From Moraxellaceae bacterium (GTDB lineage: Bacteria > Pseudomonadota > Gammaproteobacteria > Pseudomonadales > Moraxellaceae), in contig JASLCO010000164.1 of the NCBI GenBank assembly GCA_030146505.1, forward strand, positions 1 to 17,999: a stretch of 17,999 nt of DNA, given 5' to 3'. Under the pieces are notes generated by a model, which worked only from the letters and a program-made list of their open reading frames with translations, was not told the DNA's origin and made no database searches. How positions within the stretch are numbered: position 1 is the stretch's first letter; every line of letters begins with the position of its first letter. A program made the position numbers and the translations under genes. Shown here piece by piece: positions 1-7,785 of this stretch.

Positions 1-154
1 AGCCGCGGCAACTGACTCCCGCACGACTGTCAGCCATAAATTCCCGTAGGAGCGGCTTCAGCCGGCAACCTTCTCGCTTTCAAAGGTTCGCGGCTGAAGC
101 CGCTCCTACGGGAATTTATGGCTGACAGTCGTGCGGAAGTCAGTTGCCGCGGCT
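1..154. repeat. Long imperfect palindrome with REP-like core overlapping the typA 3' end
   Basis: Positions 1-72 are the reverse complement of 83-154 apart from three mismatched pairs (18/137, 65/90, 66/89), leaving a 10-nt loop. The inner arms carry a GTAGGAGCGGCTTCAGCCG core, a type of repeat common in Pseudomonas-like genomes. The outer right arm includes the last codons and stop of typA, so the left arm holds an inverted copy of that coding end. The first base of the window is still paired, so the palindrome may continue leftward. A transcript could form a very stable hairpin that ends or protects typA mRNA, but there is no T-tract. Confidence 0.9.
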
Positions 155-1984
155 GGCGCGCTTGCGTTCGTTTTCGCTGAGGTGCTTCTTGCGGATACGG
201 ATGCTCTGCGGCGTCACTTCCACCAGCTCGTCGTCTTCGATGAATTCCAGGGCCTGTTCCAGCGTCATCTTGATGGGCGGGGTCAGGATCAGGGCTTCGT
301 CGGTGCCGGCGGCGCGGATATTGGTGAGCTGCTTGGCCTTGGTGGGATTGACCACCATGTCTTCGCCACGCGCGTTCTGGCCGACCACCATGCCTTCATA
401 CACTTCGGTCTGCGGGCCGATGAAGAGGCGGCCGCGTTCCTGCAGGGTGAAGAGGGCATAGGCCAGCGCCGTGCCGTGAATCATGGAGACCAGCACGCCG
501 TTATTGCGCTTGGCCACATCGCCGGATTTCACCGGGCCGTAGCTGTCGAAGCTGGAGGTCATGATGCCGGTGCCGGACGTCATGGTGAGGAATTCCGAAC
601 GGAAACCGATGAGGCCGCGCGACGGTACAGTGGCGGTAATACGCACGCGACCCTTGCCGTCCAGCACCATGTCTGTGAGCTCGCCTTTGCGCAGGCCCAT
701 CTGTTCCATCACGGAACCCTGGTGCTGCTCTTCCACGTCGAAAATCACGCTTTCAAACGGTTCAGTCTTCACACAGTCGATTTCCTTCATGATGACTTCG
801 GGACGCGAAACGCCTAGCTCGAAGCCTTCACGACGCATGCTTTCAATCAGCACGGACAGATGCAGCTCGCCACGGCCGGAGACCTTGAAGCGATCCGGCG
901 AATCGGTGGGCTCGACACGCAGCGCCACGTTGTGAATCAGTTCTTTTTCCAGACGATCCTTGATATTGCGCGAGGTCACGAATTTGCCTTCGCGGCCAGC
1001 AAAGGGCGAGTTGTTCACCTGGAAAGTCATGCTCACGGTGGGCTCGTCCACGGAAAGCGGCGGCAGGGCTTCCACTGCCTGCGGATCGCAGAGCGTGTCG
1101 GAAATCTGCAGGCCTTCCATGCCGGTCACGCAGACAATATCGCCAGCCTGGGCATCCGGTACTTCCACGCGGGTGAGGCCGTGATAGCCCATGACCTGCA
1201 GGATGCGACCGTTACGCTTCTTGCCTTCGCGATCAACGATGACCACCGGCGTATTCGTCTTTACCTTGCCGCGCTGGATGCGGCCGACGCCGATAACGCC
1301 GACATAGCTGTTGTAGTCCAGCGAAGAAATCTGCATGCGGAAAGGACCGTCCACATCGGCATCCGGCGGCGAAACCTTGTCGACGATGGTTTCGAACAGC
1401 GGTGTCATGTCCGGAGCCAGCTTGTCCAGCTCGAGGCCGGCAATGCCGTTGAGGCCGGAGCCGTAAACAATGGGGAAATCGAGCTGCTGGTCGGTTGCGC
1501 CGAGCTTGTCGAAGAGGTCGAAAACCTGATCGATGACCCAGTCCGGACGCGCGCTGGGGCGGTCCACCTTATTGATCACGACGATGGGGTTCAGGCCCTG
1601 GGCAAAAGCCTTGGATGTCACGAAACGCGTCTGCGGCATGGGGCCGTCTTGCGCGTCCACCAGCAGCAGCACGCAGTCCACCATGGAGAGCACGCGCTCC
1701 ACTTCACCACCGAAGTCGGCGTGGCCCGGGGTGTCGACGATATTGATGCGGTATTCCGTATTGGTGCGCTTGTCCATCCACTTGATGGCGGTGTTCTTGG
1801 CCAGGATGGTGATGCCACGTTCCTTTTCCTGGTCGTTCGAATCCATGACGCGTTCGATTTCACCGGCGCGCTCGCCGAGGGTGCCCGACTGCTGCAGGAG
1901 CTTGTCGACCAGCGTGGTTTTGCCATGGTCAACGTGGGCGATGATGGCGATGTTGCGGATGTTTTCGATGGACACGGTATTCAC
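140..1984 (-). CDS. typA: Ribosome-associated GTPase TypA/BipA
   Basis: Translational GTPase of the EF-G/LepA class that binds the 70S ribosome and supports ribosome assembly and translation under stress and cold. The 614-aa length matches the family (about 605-615). The P-loop region AHVDHGKTT is at residues 16-24, followed by a switch-II DTPGHADFGGEVE and the NKVD base-recognition motif. Domain II, the EF-G-like domains and the TypA-specific C-terminus (SGTDEA, MTLEQALEFI, DDELVEVTP) follow. The protein reads as close to E. coli TypA throughout. The start is a GTG at 1984; another GTG at 1975 would remove three residues, and no strong Shine-Dalgarno sequence decides between them. The gene is divergent from the membrane protein at 2179, and its last codons lie in the palindrome at 1-154. 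Confidence 0.97.
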   Translation of the reverse strand: MNTVSIENIRNIAIIAHVDHGKTTLVDKLLQQSGTLGERAGEIERVMDSNDQEKERGITILAKNTAIKWMDKRTNTEYRINIVDTPGHADFGGEVERVLSMVDCVLLLVDAQDGPMPQTRFVTSKAFAQGLNPIVVINKVDRPSARPDWVIDQVFDLFDKLGATDQQLDFPIVYGSGLNGIAGLELDKLAPDMTPLFETIVDKVSPPDADVDGPFRMQISSLDYNSYVGVIGVGRIQRGKVKTNTPVVIVDREGKKRNGRILQVMGYHGLTRVEVPDAQAGDIVCVTGMEGLQISDTLCDPQAVEALPPLSVDEPTVSMTFQVNNSPFAGREGKFVTSRNIKDRLEKELIHNVALRVEPTDSPDRFKVSGRGELHLSVLIESMRREGFELGVSRPEVIMKEIDCVKTEPFESVIFDVEEQHQGSVMEQMGLRKGELTDMVLDGKGRVRITATVPSRGLIGFRSEFLTMTSGTGIMTSSFDSYGPVKSGDVAKRNNGVLVSMIHGTALAYALFTLQERGRLFIGPQTEVYEGMVVGQNARGEDMVVNPTKAKQLTNIRAAGTDEALILTPPIKMTLEQALEFIEDDELVEVTPQSIRIRKKHLSENERKRASRGN

Positions 1985-2028
1985 CAGGGGACGGGTAAGC
2001 CCGGAGGGGGCTGTACGAAAAGGCGGCG

Positions 2029-2034
2029 ATTATA
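2029..2034 (-). promoter_or_regulatory. Candidate sigma-70 -10 box for typA
   Basis: The minus strand reads a perfect TATAAT about 45 nt upstream of the typA GTG. At 17-bp spacing the -35 position (2052-2057, CTCGCC on the minus strand) does not resemble TTGACA, so the promoter would rely on its -10 element or an activator. This is an inference from the motif and its position only. Confidence 0.45.
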
Positions 2035-2178
2035 CAGAAACGGGGTGAAACGGCGAGGGCGGTACTGTCTGGCAAGGCCATGGGTTTTGCGGGCTGGGCG
2101 GTTGTTGTGGACGGCCTGTCCTGCCAGCATCCGGGGCAATGGCGCCGTCCGTGTGCCGCTTTTCCAAGGAGGAAAAAC

Positions 2179-2991
2179 ATGTCGTCTCCCCTGAATCCCT
2201 ATCGCCCGCCCGAAGCTGTCGTGAAAGATGTTGCCGAGCATGGTACCGATGTCCTGTTCCGTGCCCCTGCGGCCCGGGTGGATGTCAGTCGTGGTGCCGG
2301 CTGGATAGGCGAGGGCTGGGCTCTCTTCAAGATGGCGCCGGCCTTGTGGATAGCGGCCCTGGTCATCCTCGCGGCCATACAGATGCTGCTCGGCCTGTTG
2401 CCCCTGGTCGGCAGCATTGCCAGTCTCCTGATCGGTCCCTTGTTCATGGCGGGCTTGCTGGCGTTTGCCCATGGTCTGGCCAGTGGCGAGGAGGCTGATC
2501 TTGGCAGGTTGTTCGCCGGTTTTCGTGAAAAGACGGGAGCACTGGTGACGGTGGCCCTGCTTTATCTTGTGCTGATTGTGGTCGTGATGGCCGTGACTGG
2601 TGTGCTGATGGTGCTGTTGCTGGGCAGTGCCAGTCTCTTCAATGCGGCTGACCCCGAATCCGTCATGATGCAACTCATGTCGGGGAGCAGCGGTCTCATG
2701 GCATTGCTGGTGCTGTTGCTGGCCTTCGCCGCCTTGGCGCTGGTGGCGGCGGCTTACTGGTTTGCACCGGGTCTTGTGTTCTACAGCGATCTCGGTGCAA
2801 TGGATGCCATGAAGGAAAGCTTTGTCGCCTGCCTGCGCAACTGGCTGCCTTTCCTGCTTTACAGCATTCTGGTTTTTTTCGTGGCACTGGCTGGAACGCT
2901 GGCTCTGGTGCTTGGCTTGCTGGTGGCGCTGCCGGTGCTGATGGCGTCCTATTATGCCTGCTTCCGCGATCTGTTCGGACAGGCGCGCTGA
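2179..2991 (+). CDS. Polytopic inner-membrane protein, BPSS1780-family-like
   Basis: A 270-aa hydrophobic protein. The ATG at 2179 is chosen because AAGGAGGA (2166-2173) precedes it at good spacing; the open frame runs further upstream without a better start. After a soluble N-terminus of about 45 residues comes GWIGEGWALFKMAPALWI, which resembles the opening of BPSS1780-type membrane proteins. Hydrophobic stretches lie near residues 51-76, 77-98, 118-148, 170-200 and 220-265, giving roughly six membrane helices. No catalytic motif is visible and no biochemical role is known to me for the family. It is divergent from typA and convergent with the OmpA gene, with a shared hairpin between the two stops. 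The membrane assignment is firm; the family name is tentative. Confidence 0.75.
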   Translation: MSSPLNPYRPPEAVVKDVAEHGTDVLFRAPAARVDVSRGAGWIGEGWALFKMAPALWIAALVILAAIQMLLGLLPLVGSIASLLIGPLFMAGLLAFAHGLASGEEADLGRLFAGFREKTGALVTVALLYLVLIVVVMAVTGVLMVLLLGSASLFNAADPESVMMQLMSGSSGLMALLVLLLAFAALALVAAAYWFAPGLVFYSDLGAMDAMKESFVACLRNWLPFLLYSILVFFVALAGTLALVLGLLVALPVLMASYYACFRDLFGQAR

Positions 2992-3005
2992 GCTGGCCTT
3001 GTAGA

Positions 3006-3066
3006 TGCGAATTCATTCGCACGAACCGGGGTGATGCAAGATTCGGGTGTGTGAATGGATTCGAAC
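3006..3066. repeat. Inverted pair of degenerate REP-like units
   Basis: TGCGAA-TTCA-TTCGCA at 3006-3021 is a perfect 6-bp stem hairpin. About 30 bp downstream, GTGTGAATGGATTCGAACC (from about 3048) resembles its reverse complement (about 12 of 16 core bases). Two facing degenerate units between convergent gene ends are typical of REP or BIME-like intergenic elements. The similarity is weak enough that a genome-wide count is needed to be sure. Confidence 0.4.
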
Positions 3067-3107
3067 CTGCGGAGAAATGACGGCCCTGCCTGAGGGGTAT
3101 TGAGACT

Positions 3108-3146
3108 CCAAAAACAAAGGCCGCCCGAAGGCGGCCTTTGTTTTGG
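3108..3146. terminator. Bidirectional intrinsic terminator between convergent genes
   Basis: A perfect 15-bp stem (3111-3125 with 3130-3144), CGAA loop, GGCCGCC/GGCGGCC core flanked by A-rich and T-rich arms. Either transcript would end in a GC stem followed by a U-rich run. It lies between the stop of the membrane protein (2991) and the stop of the OmpA gene (3158), so it serves both directions. Confidence 0.88.
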
Positions 3147-3157
3147 CAGAAGAAGGA

Positions 3158-4327
3158 TTACTTCTTCTTTTTCATCACTTTCTTGGCTTCGCCGCTGATG
3201 ATGGCCATCACGCGACGGTTCTGGGCCTTGCCTGCTGCCGTCTTGTTGTCGGCCACCGGCTGGCTGGAGCCATAGCCCTTGGCGGAAATGCGGCTGGCAT
3301 CAATACCGTACTCGTTCACGAGCACGGCCTTCACGGCATCGGCACGCTGCTGCGAGAGCTTGGTGTTGAGGGCCTTGTTGCCGCTGGAGTCGGTGTGACC
3401 CTGGATTTCAGCGCTGGTGCCCGGATACTTCTTGAGCAGGTCAGCCACGTCGGCGATATCAGCCTTGTACTCATCCTTCACCACGGCCTTGCCGGAGTCG
3501 AAGGTGATGTTGAGCTGCTTGTTGATGGCTTCGGTCAGGATCTTGTCGCAACCCTTGTCGTCCACCACCACGCCGGCTGCCGTGGTCGGGCACTGGTCGC
3601 GATAGTCAGGCACGCCATCCTTGTCGGTATCCAGCGGGCAGCCTGTGGCATCCACTTGCACGCCGGCAGGGGTGTCGGCGCACTTGTCGCTGGCGTCGGG
3701 CACGCCGTCACCATCGCTGTCCACGACTACCGGGACCACAGGAGCGGCGGCAGCTTCTTCAATCGGTTGCGGCTCAGGCTGGGGCTCGGGGGCGGCCTTC
3801 GCCGGAGCGGAAGTGGCCCCACGGAACCGCAGGCCAACATTCACGAGGGCGTCGGTGGATTCGATATCAAAGTTGTAGACATCACGGATTTCGGCGCGCA
3901 GGGCGACGTACTGGTTGAAGTTGACCAGCAGGCCGGTGCCGACATTGGCAATCGTGCTCTTGAAGCCGGTAGAGCCATCGAACTTGATGTTTTCCTGGCC
4001 GCCACCCGCCAGGAGGTAAGGTACGAAAGTACCTTCCGGGTTCATCAGGTTCATGTGGCCGTCAAGAGTGACGCGGCTGTCACGGCCATCGGCGGCAGAG
4101 GGGAGGTCCAGTGTCGGCTCGGTGCGGCCGTACTGAGCTTCCACACCGAAAACCGGGGTGAAGTTGTAGCCCAGGCCCAGGGCATAACCGACGGTGTTGT
4201 CTACGGGCTTGTGGTCTTTGTCGAAGATCTGGTAGCTGGCCATGGGGCTGAAGGTGACTTCAGCAAGGGCAGCGTTTGCAGCGAAAGCCAGCAGCGCGGC
4301 AGTCAGGGCGGTTTGGGTAAGTTTCAT
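3158..4327 (-). CDS. OmpA/OprF-family outer membrane protein with TSP3 linker
   Basis: A 389-aa outer-membrane protein that likely anchors the outer membrane to peptidoglycan and may act as a slow porin. Residues 1-22 (MKLTQTALTAALLAFAANAALA) form a signal peptide with an ALA cleavage site. Residues about 23-180 look like the OmpA eight-strand barrel. A Pro/Glu/Ala-rich hinge leads to two calcium-type TSP3 repeats with four cysteines (from about residue 202: DSDGDGVPDASDKC, then DTDKDGVPDYRDQC), as in OprF. Residues about 271-377 are the OmpA C-terminal peptidoglycan-binding domain (GHTDSSG, LSQQRADAV, KGYGSSQP, NRRV). The ATG at 4327 is chosen because the signal peptide starts there and GGGAGG lies upstream; the longer reading frame is not a credible start. 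The tail is very basic (KKVMKKKK). Monocistronic by context. Confidence 0.93.
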   Translation of the reverse strand: MKLTQTALTAALLAFAANAALAEVTFSPMASYQIFDKDHKPVDNTVGYALGLGYNFTPVFGVEAQYGRTEPTLDLPSAADGRDSRVTLDGHMNLMNPEGTFVPYLLAGGGQENIKFDGSTGFKSTIANVGTGLLVNFNQYVALRAEIRDVYNFDIESTDALVNVGLRFRGATSAPAKAAPEPQPEPQPIEEAAAAPVVPVVVDSDGDGVPDASDKCADTPAGVQVDATGCPLDTDKDGVPDYRDQCPTTAAGVVVDDKGCDKILTEAINKQLNITFDSGKAVVKDEYKADIADVADLLKKYPGTSAEIQGHTDSSGNKALNTKLSQQRADAVKAVLVNEYGIDASRISAKGYGSSQPVADNKTAAGKAQNRRVMAIISGEAKKVMKKKK

Positions 4328-4617
4328 GGTAAGGGGGCTCCTCCCGGCGGGTTCCTGAAATCCAGATAAATCAAGCAGTGGATAAACGCGCAAATCTCGC
4401 AAATTTCCGGATGGAGATAACTCCCAAGTCATTTTGGGATGGCGTCTTTGAGCAAAAAATAGCCATGGGCAAAGTTTGCACCGTGCAACGCTAATGGCTG
4501 TACATTGCCCGGTCAAGATTTTTCTGGCTAAAAGGTAGGGCTGGAAGCAGTGGGCCAGGGGTGCGTAATAGTAGAATTTGCAGCTGCTAAACTAGACAAA
4601 TTTTGTCCGAGGTAGCC
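4328..4617. promoter_or_regulatory. Divergent regulatory region between the ompA-like gene and hslO
   Basis: This 290-bp gene-free stretch is more AT-rich than its surroundings and must hold promoters for both flanking genes. It contains the perfect palindrome TTGCAC-C-GTGCAA (4476-4488) and a small GGAG-ATAA-CTCC hairpin (4413-4424). I could not assign convincing -35/-10 pairs or a heat-shock sigma-32 promoter for hslO. The leader of the porin could be as long as 150-200 nt. Confidence 0.4.
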
Positions 4618-5493
4618 ATGAGCGATTTTGTCCAGCGTTTCCATTTCAGTGAAAGTCCGGTGCGTGGCGAACTGGTGCAGCTTGCCGACAGCGTGGGCGC
4701 GGTGCTGGATCGCCACGATTATCCGCCGCGCATTGCCGTGCTGCTGTCGGAAGCGTTGGCCGCCAGCGTGCTGCTCACCAGCACGCTCAAGTTCGAGGGT
4801 TCGCTCATCCTGCAGGTGCGTGGCAATGGTGCATTGGAAGCGCTGATGGTGGAGTGCAACCACCGGCGCGAATTGCGTGGCATTGCGCAACTGGGTGAAA
4901 GCTGGACGGAGGCCTGTGCGGATTTGCCACTGTCGGAACTGGTGGGAGATGCGCAGCTTGTCATCACCATTGATCCTGACAACGGCCAGCGTTATCAGGG
5001 CATCGTGCCTTTCACCAGTGAAACGCTGGCGGGCTGCCTTGAGCATTATTTCGAGCAGTCCGAGCAATTGCCGACGCGACTCTGGCTGGCAGCTGATGGC
5101 GAGAGCGCCGCTGGCCTCATGCTGCAGGTCTTGCCCGGTCATGACGAAGGCCATGATGCGGACATCTGGCCACGGCTTTGCAGTCTCACGGAAACCGTGA
5201 CGGCCCAGGAATTGCTGGAGCTGCCGGCCACCGAGCTGCTCTATCGTCTTTATAATGAAGAAGTCGTTGAGCTGCTGCAGGCCGACGAGGTGATATTCCG
5301 CTGCAATTGTTCGCGTGAGCGCACCGAGCAGGTGCTGGTTTCCTTGGGCGAAGCCGAGCTGCGTGACATCGTGGCCAAACAGGGTGCGATTGAAATCAGC
5401 TGCCAGTTCTGTAACCAGGAATACCGTTTCGATCCCATCGACGTGGAAAAAATGCTGCGTGGCGGTGCGGGTGGCTCGCAGCGTCTGCACTGA
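4618..5493 (+). CDS. hslO: Redox-regulated molecular chaperone Hsp33
   Basis: Cytoplasmic holdase activated by oxidative unfolding: its four cysteines bind zinc when reduced and form two disulfides under peroxide or bleach stress. The 291-aa length fits the family. The zinc centre is intact, CNC at residues 229-231 and CQFC at 262-265, matching the C232/C234/C265/C268 pattern of E. coli. The N-terminal substrate-binding body shows DFVQRFHF and the GNGALEALMVEC region. The start is the ATG at 4618 with GAGGT at 4609-4613; an in-frame TTG at 4603 would add five residues (MSEVA) and is less likely. It is divergent from the OmpA-like gene and convergent with envZ, from which a perfect hairpin terminator separates it. 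Confidence 0.96.
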   Translation: MSDFVQRFHFSESPVRGELVQLADSVGAVLDRHDYPPRIAVLLSEALAASVLLTSTLKFEGSLILQVRGNGALEALMVECNHRRELRGIAQLGESWTEACADLPLSELVGDAQLVITIDPDNGQRYQGIVPFTSETLAGCLEHYFEQSEQLPTRLWLAADGESAAGLMLQVLPGHDEGHDADIWPRLCSLTETVTAQELLELPATELLYRLYNEEVVELLQADEVIFRCNCSRERTEQVLVSLGEAELRDIVAKQGAIEISCQFCNQEYRFDPIDVEKMLRGGAGGSQRLH

Positions 5494-5495
5494 TT

Positions 5496-5543
5496 CAGCA
5501 GCAATGAAAAAGCCGGCGCAAGCCGGCTTTTTCATTGCTGCTG
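5496..5543. terminator. Bidirectional terminator between hslO and envZ
   Basis: A perfect 22-bp inverted repeat (5496-5517 with 5522-5543) with a GCAA loop. The core AAAAAGCCGGC/GCCGGCTTTTT gives a GC stem followed by U5 on both strands. It starts 3 nt after the hslO stop and lies 45 nt beyond the envZ stop. A further small stem CGGGC-TGAA-GCCCG follows at 5562-5575. Confidence 0.93.
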
Positions 5544-5587
5544 TTTTGCAGTCTCGCAGATCGGGCTGAAGCCCGGTCTGAAAGACA

Positions 5588-6928
5588 TCAGGCTTTGCCC
5601 GGGCGCTTGTTCAGGGGCAAGGTGATTTTCACCACCAGCCCGCCTTCGGGATGGTTGTGTATGCCGAGCTGGCCGTTATGCATTTTCACGATGCGGGCCA
5701 CGATGGCCAGGCCAAGCCCCGAGCCCTGCGTGCTGCGTGCGCTTTCACCGCGCACGAAAGGTTGCAGCAGGTCGGGCAGGGTGGTTTCGTCTATGCCAGG
5801 GCCGTGATCGCGTACCAGCAGGGTCAGGCTTTTTTCCGGGGCATTGTGTGTCGTGCTGATGTCCAGGGGCGCGCCGCCATAACGCAGGGCATTGCTCAAC
5901 AGATTGTCCAGCATGCGTTTCAGTGAAAGGCGCTTCATGGGCATGTCAGGCAGCTCGCCCGGTGTAAAGCGGATTTCGCCCGTGGCGGAAAACTGCGCCA
6001 CGATTTCCGAGACCAGCAGGTTGAAGTTGGCGGTTTCTATGCTTTCGTCGGAACCGTCGCGGGTGTAGGCAATGAATTGGTCGATGATGGCGTCCATGTC
6101 TTCGATGTCCAGCACCATGCCTTCGGCCAGTTCGCGGTCCTTCATCATTTCCGCCGTGAGGCGCAGGCGCGTGAGCGGTGTGCGCAGGTCATGCGAGATG
6201 CCGGCCAGCATGAAGGCGCGTTCCTTGCCGGCCTGCTGGATTTCACGCGTCATCTGGTTGAAAGCGCGGTTCACGGCACGTATTTCCGTGGGGCCACTCT
6301 GCGTTTCTAGGCGTGTGGCATGCTGGCCCTTGCCCACGCGCAAGGCGGCGAGCTGCAGGCGTTTCAGCGGGCGGTTGAGCTGCCGCACCAGCACCACGAT
6401 GGCAATGATGCTGAGCAGTGGCACGCCGATCAGCCAGGCAATGATGATGTAGGGGTTGTACTGCGCGAAGAAAAGCAGGTGCTCACGCACCCACACTTCC
6501 TTCATGGACGGTACCTGTATCCACAGCACGGGCGTGGGCTTGAACTTGAAATACACCGTGGCCGGTTCGTTCAGCTCCTGGCTGAGCTGCGTCTCGAAAA
6601 CATTGGTGAAGAACTCGACAAAGGGCTTGTCGATGACATTGGGGAATTCGTGGGGGTCGCGTACCAGTTCGATACCGGTGGAGTCGCGAATGAGCTGCTG
6701 CATGTTCTCGCCGTCCCGCGCTGCCTGCTGCTCGGCATTGCGCAGCAGGCGAATCTGGGCGGCCGTGTAATGCGCATGCTGGCGGAATTCCGGCAGATAG
6801 AGATTGGCCCAGAAAAACGCGACGGACAGATACTGGCTGACCAGCACGACAATGCCGATGACCAGTGTGGTGCGCCAGACGGCGGATTTGGGCTTGAGCC
6901 GGTTGAGAAACTTGTTGGGACGAATCAC
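5588..6928 (-). CDS. envZ: Two-component sensor histidine kinase EnvZ/AmgS type
   Basis: A 446-aa inner-membrane histidine kinase, partner of the adjacent OmpR-type regulator. It has a first membrane helix near residues 17-40, a periplasmic sensor domain to about residue 160, a second helix (YIIIAWLIGVPLLSIIAIVVLV), a HAMP domain, and a dimerisation helix with GISHDLRTPLTRLRL in which H246 is the predicted phosphorylated histidine (E. coli EnvZ uses H243). The ATPase domain has the N box (NLLSNALRYGG), G1 (DHGPGID) and G2 (GSGLGLAIV). The start is a GTG at 6928, preceded by GAAGG, 32 nt after the ompR stop; no in-frame ATG fits, since a longer start would run into ompR. In E. coli EnvZ responds to osmolarity; the pseudomonad counterpart AmgS responds to envelope damage by misfolded proteins. 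Which applies here is undecided. Confidence 0.94.
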   Translation of the reverse strand: MIRPNKFLNRLKPKSAVWRTTLVIGIVVLVSQYLSVAFFWANLYLPEFRQHAHYTAAQIRLLRNAEQQAARDGENMQQLIRDSTGIELVRDPHEFPNVIDKPFVEFFTNVFETQLSQELNEPATVYFKFKPTPVLWIQVPSMKEVWVREHLLFFAQYNPYIIIAWLIGVPLLSIIAIVVLVRQLNRPLKRLQLAALRVGKGQHATRLETQSGPTEIRAVNRAFNQMTREIQQAGKERAFMLAGISHDLRTPLTRLRLTAEMMKDRELAEGMVLDIEDMDAIIDQFIAYTRDGSDESIETANFNLLVSEIVAQFSATGEIRFTPGELPDMPMKRLSLKRMLDNLLSNALRYGGAPLDISTTHNAPEKSLTLLVRDHGPGIDETTLPDLLQPFVRGESARSTQGSGLGLAIVARIVKMHNGQLGIHNHPEGGLVVKITLPLNKRPGKA

Positions 6929-6960
6929 GGAAAACCTTCGGAAAAATAAGAGGGCAGGGC

Positions 6961-7716
6961 TTATTCGGCGCCGTCCGGCACGAAGACATAGCCCACGCCC
7001 CAGACCGTTTGGATATAGCGGGCCTTGGCAGGATTGACTTCCACCAGGCGACGCAGGCGCGAGACCTGTACATCGATCGAGCGTTCCATCGCTCCCCATT
7101 CACGGCCGCGCGCCAGGTTCATGAGCTTGTCGCGCGTCAGCGGTTCACGCGGGTGCTGCACCAGCGCTTTCAGTACGGCGAATTCGCCGGTGGTGAGCGG
7201 AATGTTCACGCCGTCCTTTTCCAGCTGGCGCGTCGACAGGTCCAGCTCGTAAGGACCGAATTTCACCTTTTCAATCTGCTGCGAGGGTGCGCCCGGCAGT
7301 TCGCGCTGCTGCCGGCGCAGCACGGCCTTGATGCGGGCCATGAGCTCCTGTGGATTGAAGGGCTTGGGCAGATAGTCGTCGGCACCGGCTTCCAGGCCGG
7401 ATATGCGGTCGGAATCGGCGCCCTTGGCAGTGAGCATGATGATGGGCAGGTTGTTGCCGTCGGCGCGCAGGCGGCGGCAGATGGCCATACCGTCTTCGCC
7501 GGGCAGCATCAGGTCCAGCACCATGAGCGCGAACAGTTCGCGGCCGAGCTGGCGGTCCATCTGCACGGCATCGGGCACCGCGCGCACCGTGAAGCCCTGC
7601 TCTTCCAGAAAGCGCTGCAGCAGGTTGCGCAGACGTACATCGTCATCCACCACCAGAATGCGGGTCTGGCTGCCATCGGCCTGGGCTTCCGGCTTGCTGT
7701 CGACAGTCGTGTCCAT
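6961..7716 (-). CDS. ompR: Response regulator OmpR/AmgR type
   Basis: A 251-aa DNA-binding response regulator. The receiver domain (about residues 18-135) has the acidic cluster DDD at 24-26, the predicted phosphoacceptor D68 in VLDLMLPGEDG, T96 and K118 (LPKPF). The C-terminal winged helix (about 150-250) has the OmpR signatures LTTGEFAVLKAL, LTRDKLMNLARGREW, RSIDVQVSRLRR and VWGVGYVFVPDG. The chosen ATG at 7716 gives an N-terminus about 15 residues longer than E. coli OmpR; its Shine-Dalgarno is poor, but the only upstream in-frame start (GTG at 7785) is less plausible. It is followed by envZ after 32 nt and preceded by chrA, 69 nt away on the same strand. Nearby tex and gshA match the genomic setting of pseudomonad amgRS, so target genes may be membrane-stress genes rather than ompF/ompC. 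Confidence 0.94.
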   Translation of the reverse strand: MDTTVDSKPEAQADGSQTRILVVDDDVRLRNLLQRFLEEQGFTVRAVPDAVQMDRQLGRELFALMVLDLMLPGEDGMAICRRLRADGNNLPIIMLTAKGADSDRISGLEAGADDYLPKPFNPQELMARIKAVLRRQQRELPGAPSQQIEKVKFGPYELDLSTRQLEKDGVNIPLTTGEFAVLKALVQHPREPLTRDKLMNLARGREWGAMERSIDVQVSRLRRLVEVNPAKARYIQTVWGVGYVFVPDGAE

Positions 7717-7785
7717 GGGGCAATAAAGATCGGCTGTTTTTGAGATGGCGCATGGTAACAGCCCCGCCACGCTTTTGGCGCACAC

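Noticed and set aside
860..2194. A 444-codon open frame on the plus strand across typA
   Set aside because: It runs opposite a full-length, clearly conserved typA and has the His/Asp/Val-rich composition of an antisense shadow. No ribosome-binding site or recognisable domain.
3143..4369. A 408-codon open frame on the plus strand across the OmpA-like gene
   Set aside because: It is the antisense shadow of a gene with signal peptide, TSP3 repeats and an OmpA domain. It begins inside the terminator.
4560..4617. Heat-shock sigma-32 promoter for hslO
   Set aside because: No CTTGAA or CCCCAT-like elements at suitable spacing were found; TAGAAT-like strings alone are too common in this AT-rich stretch.
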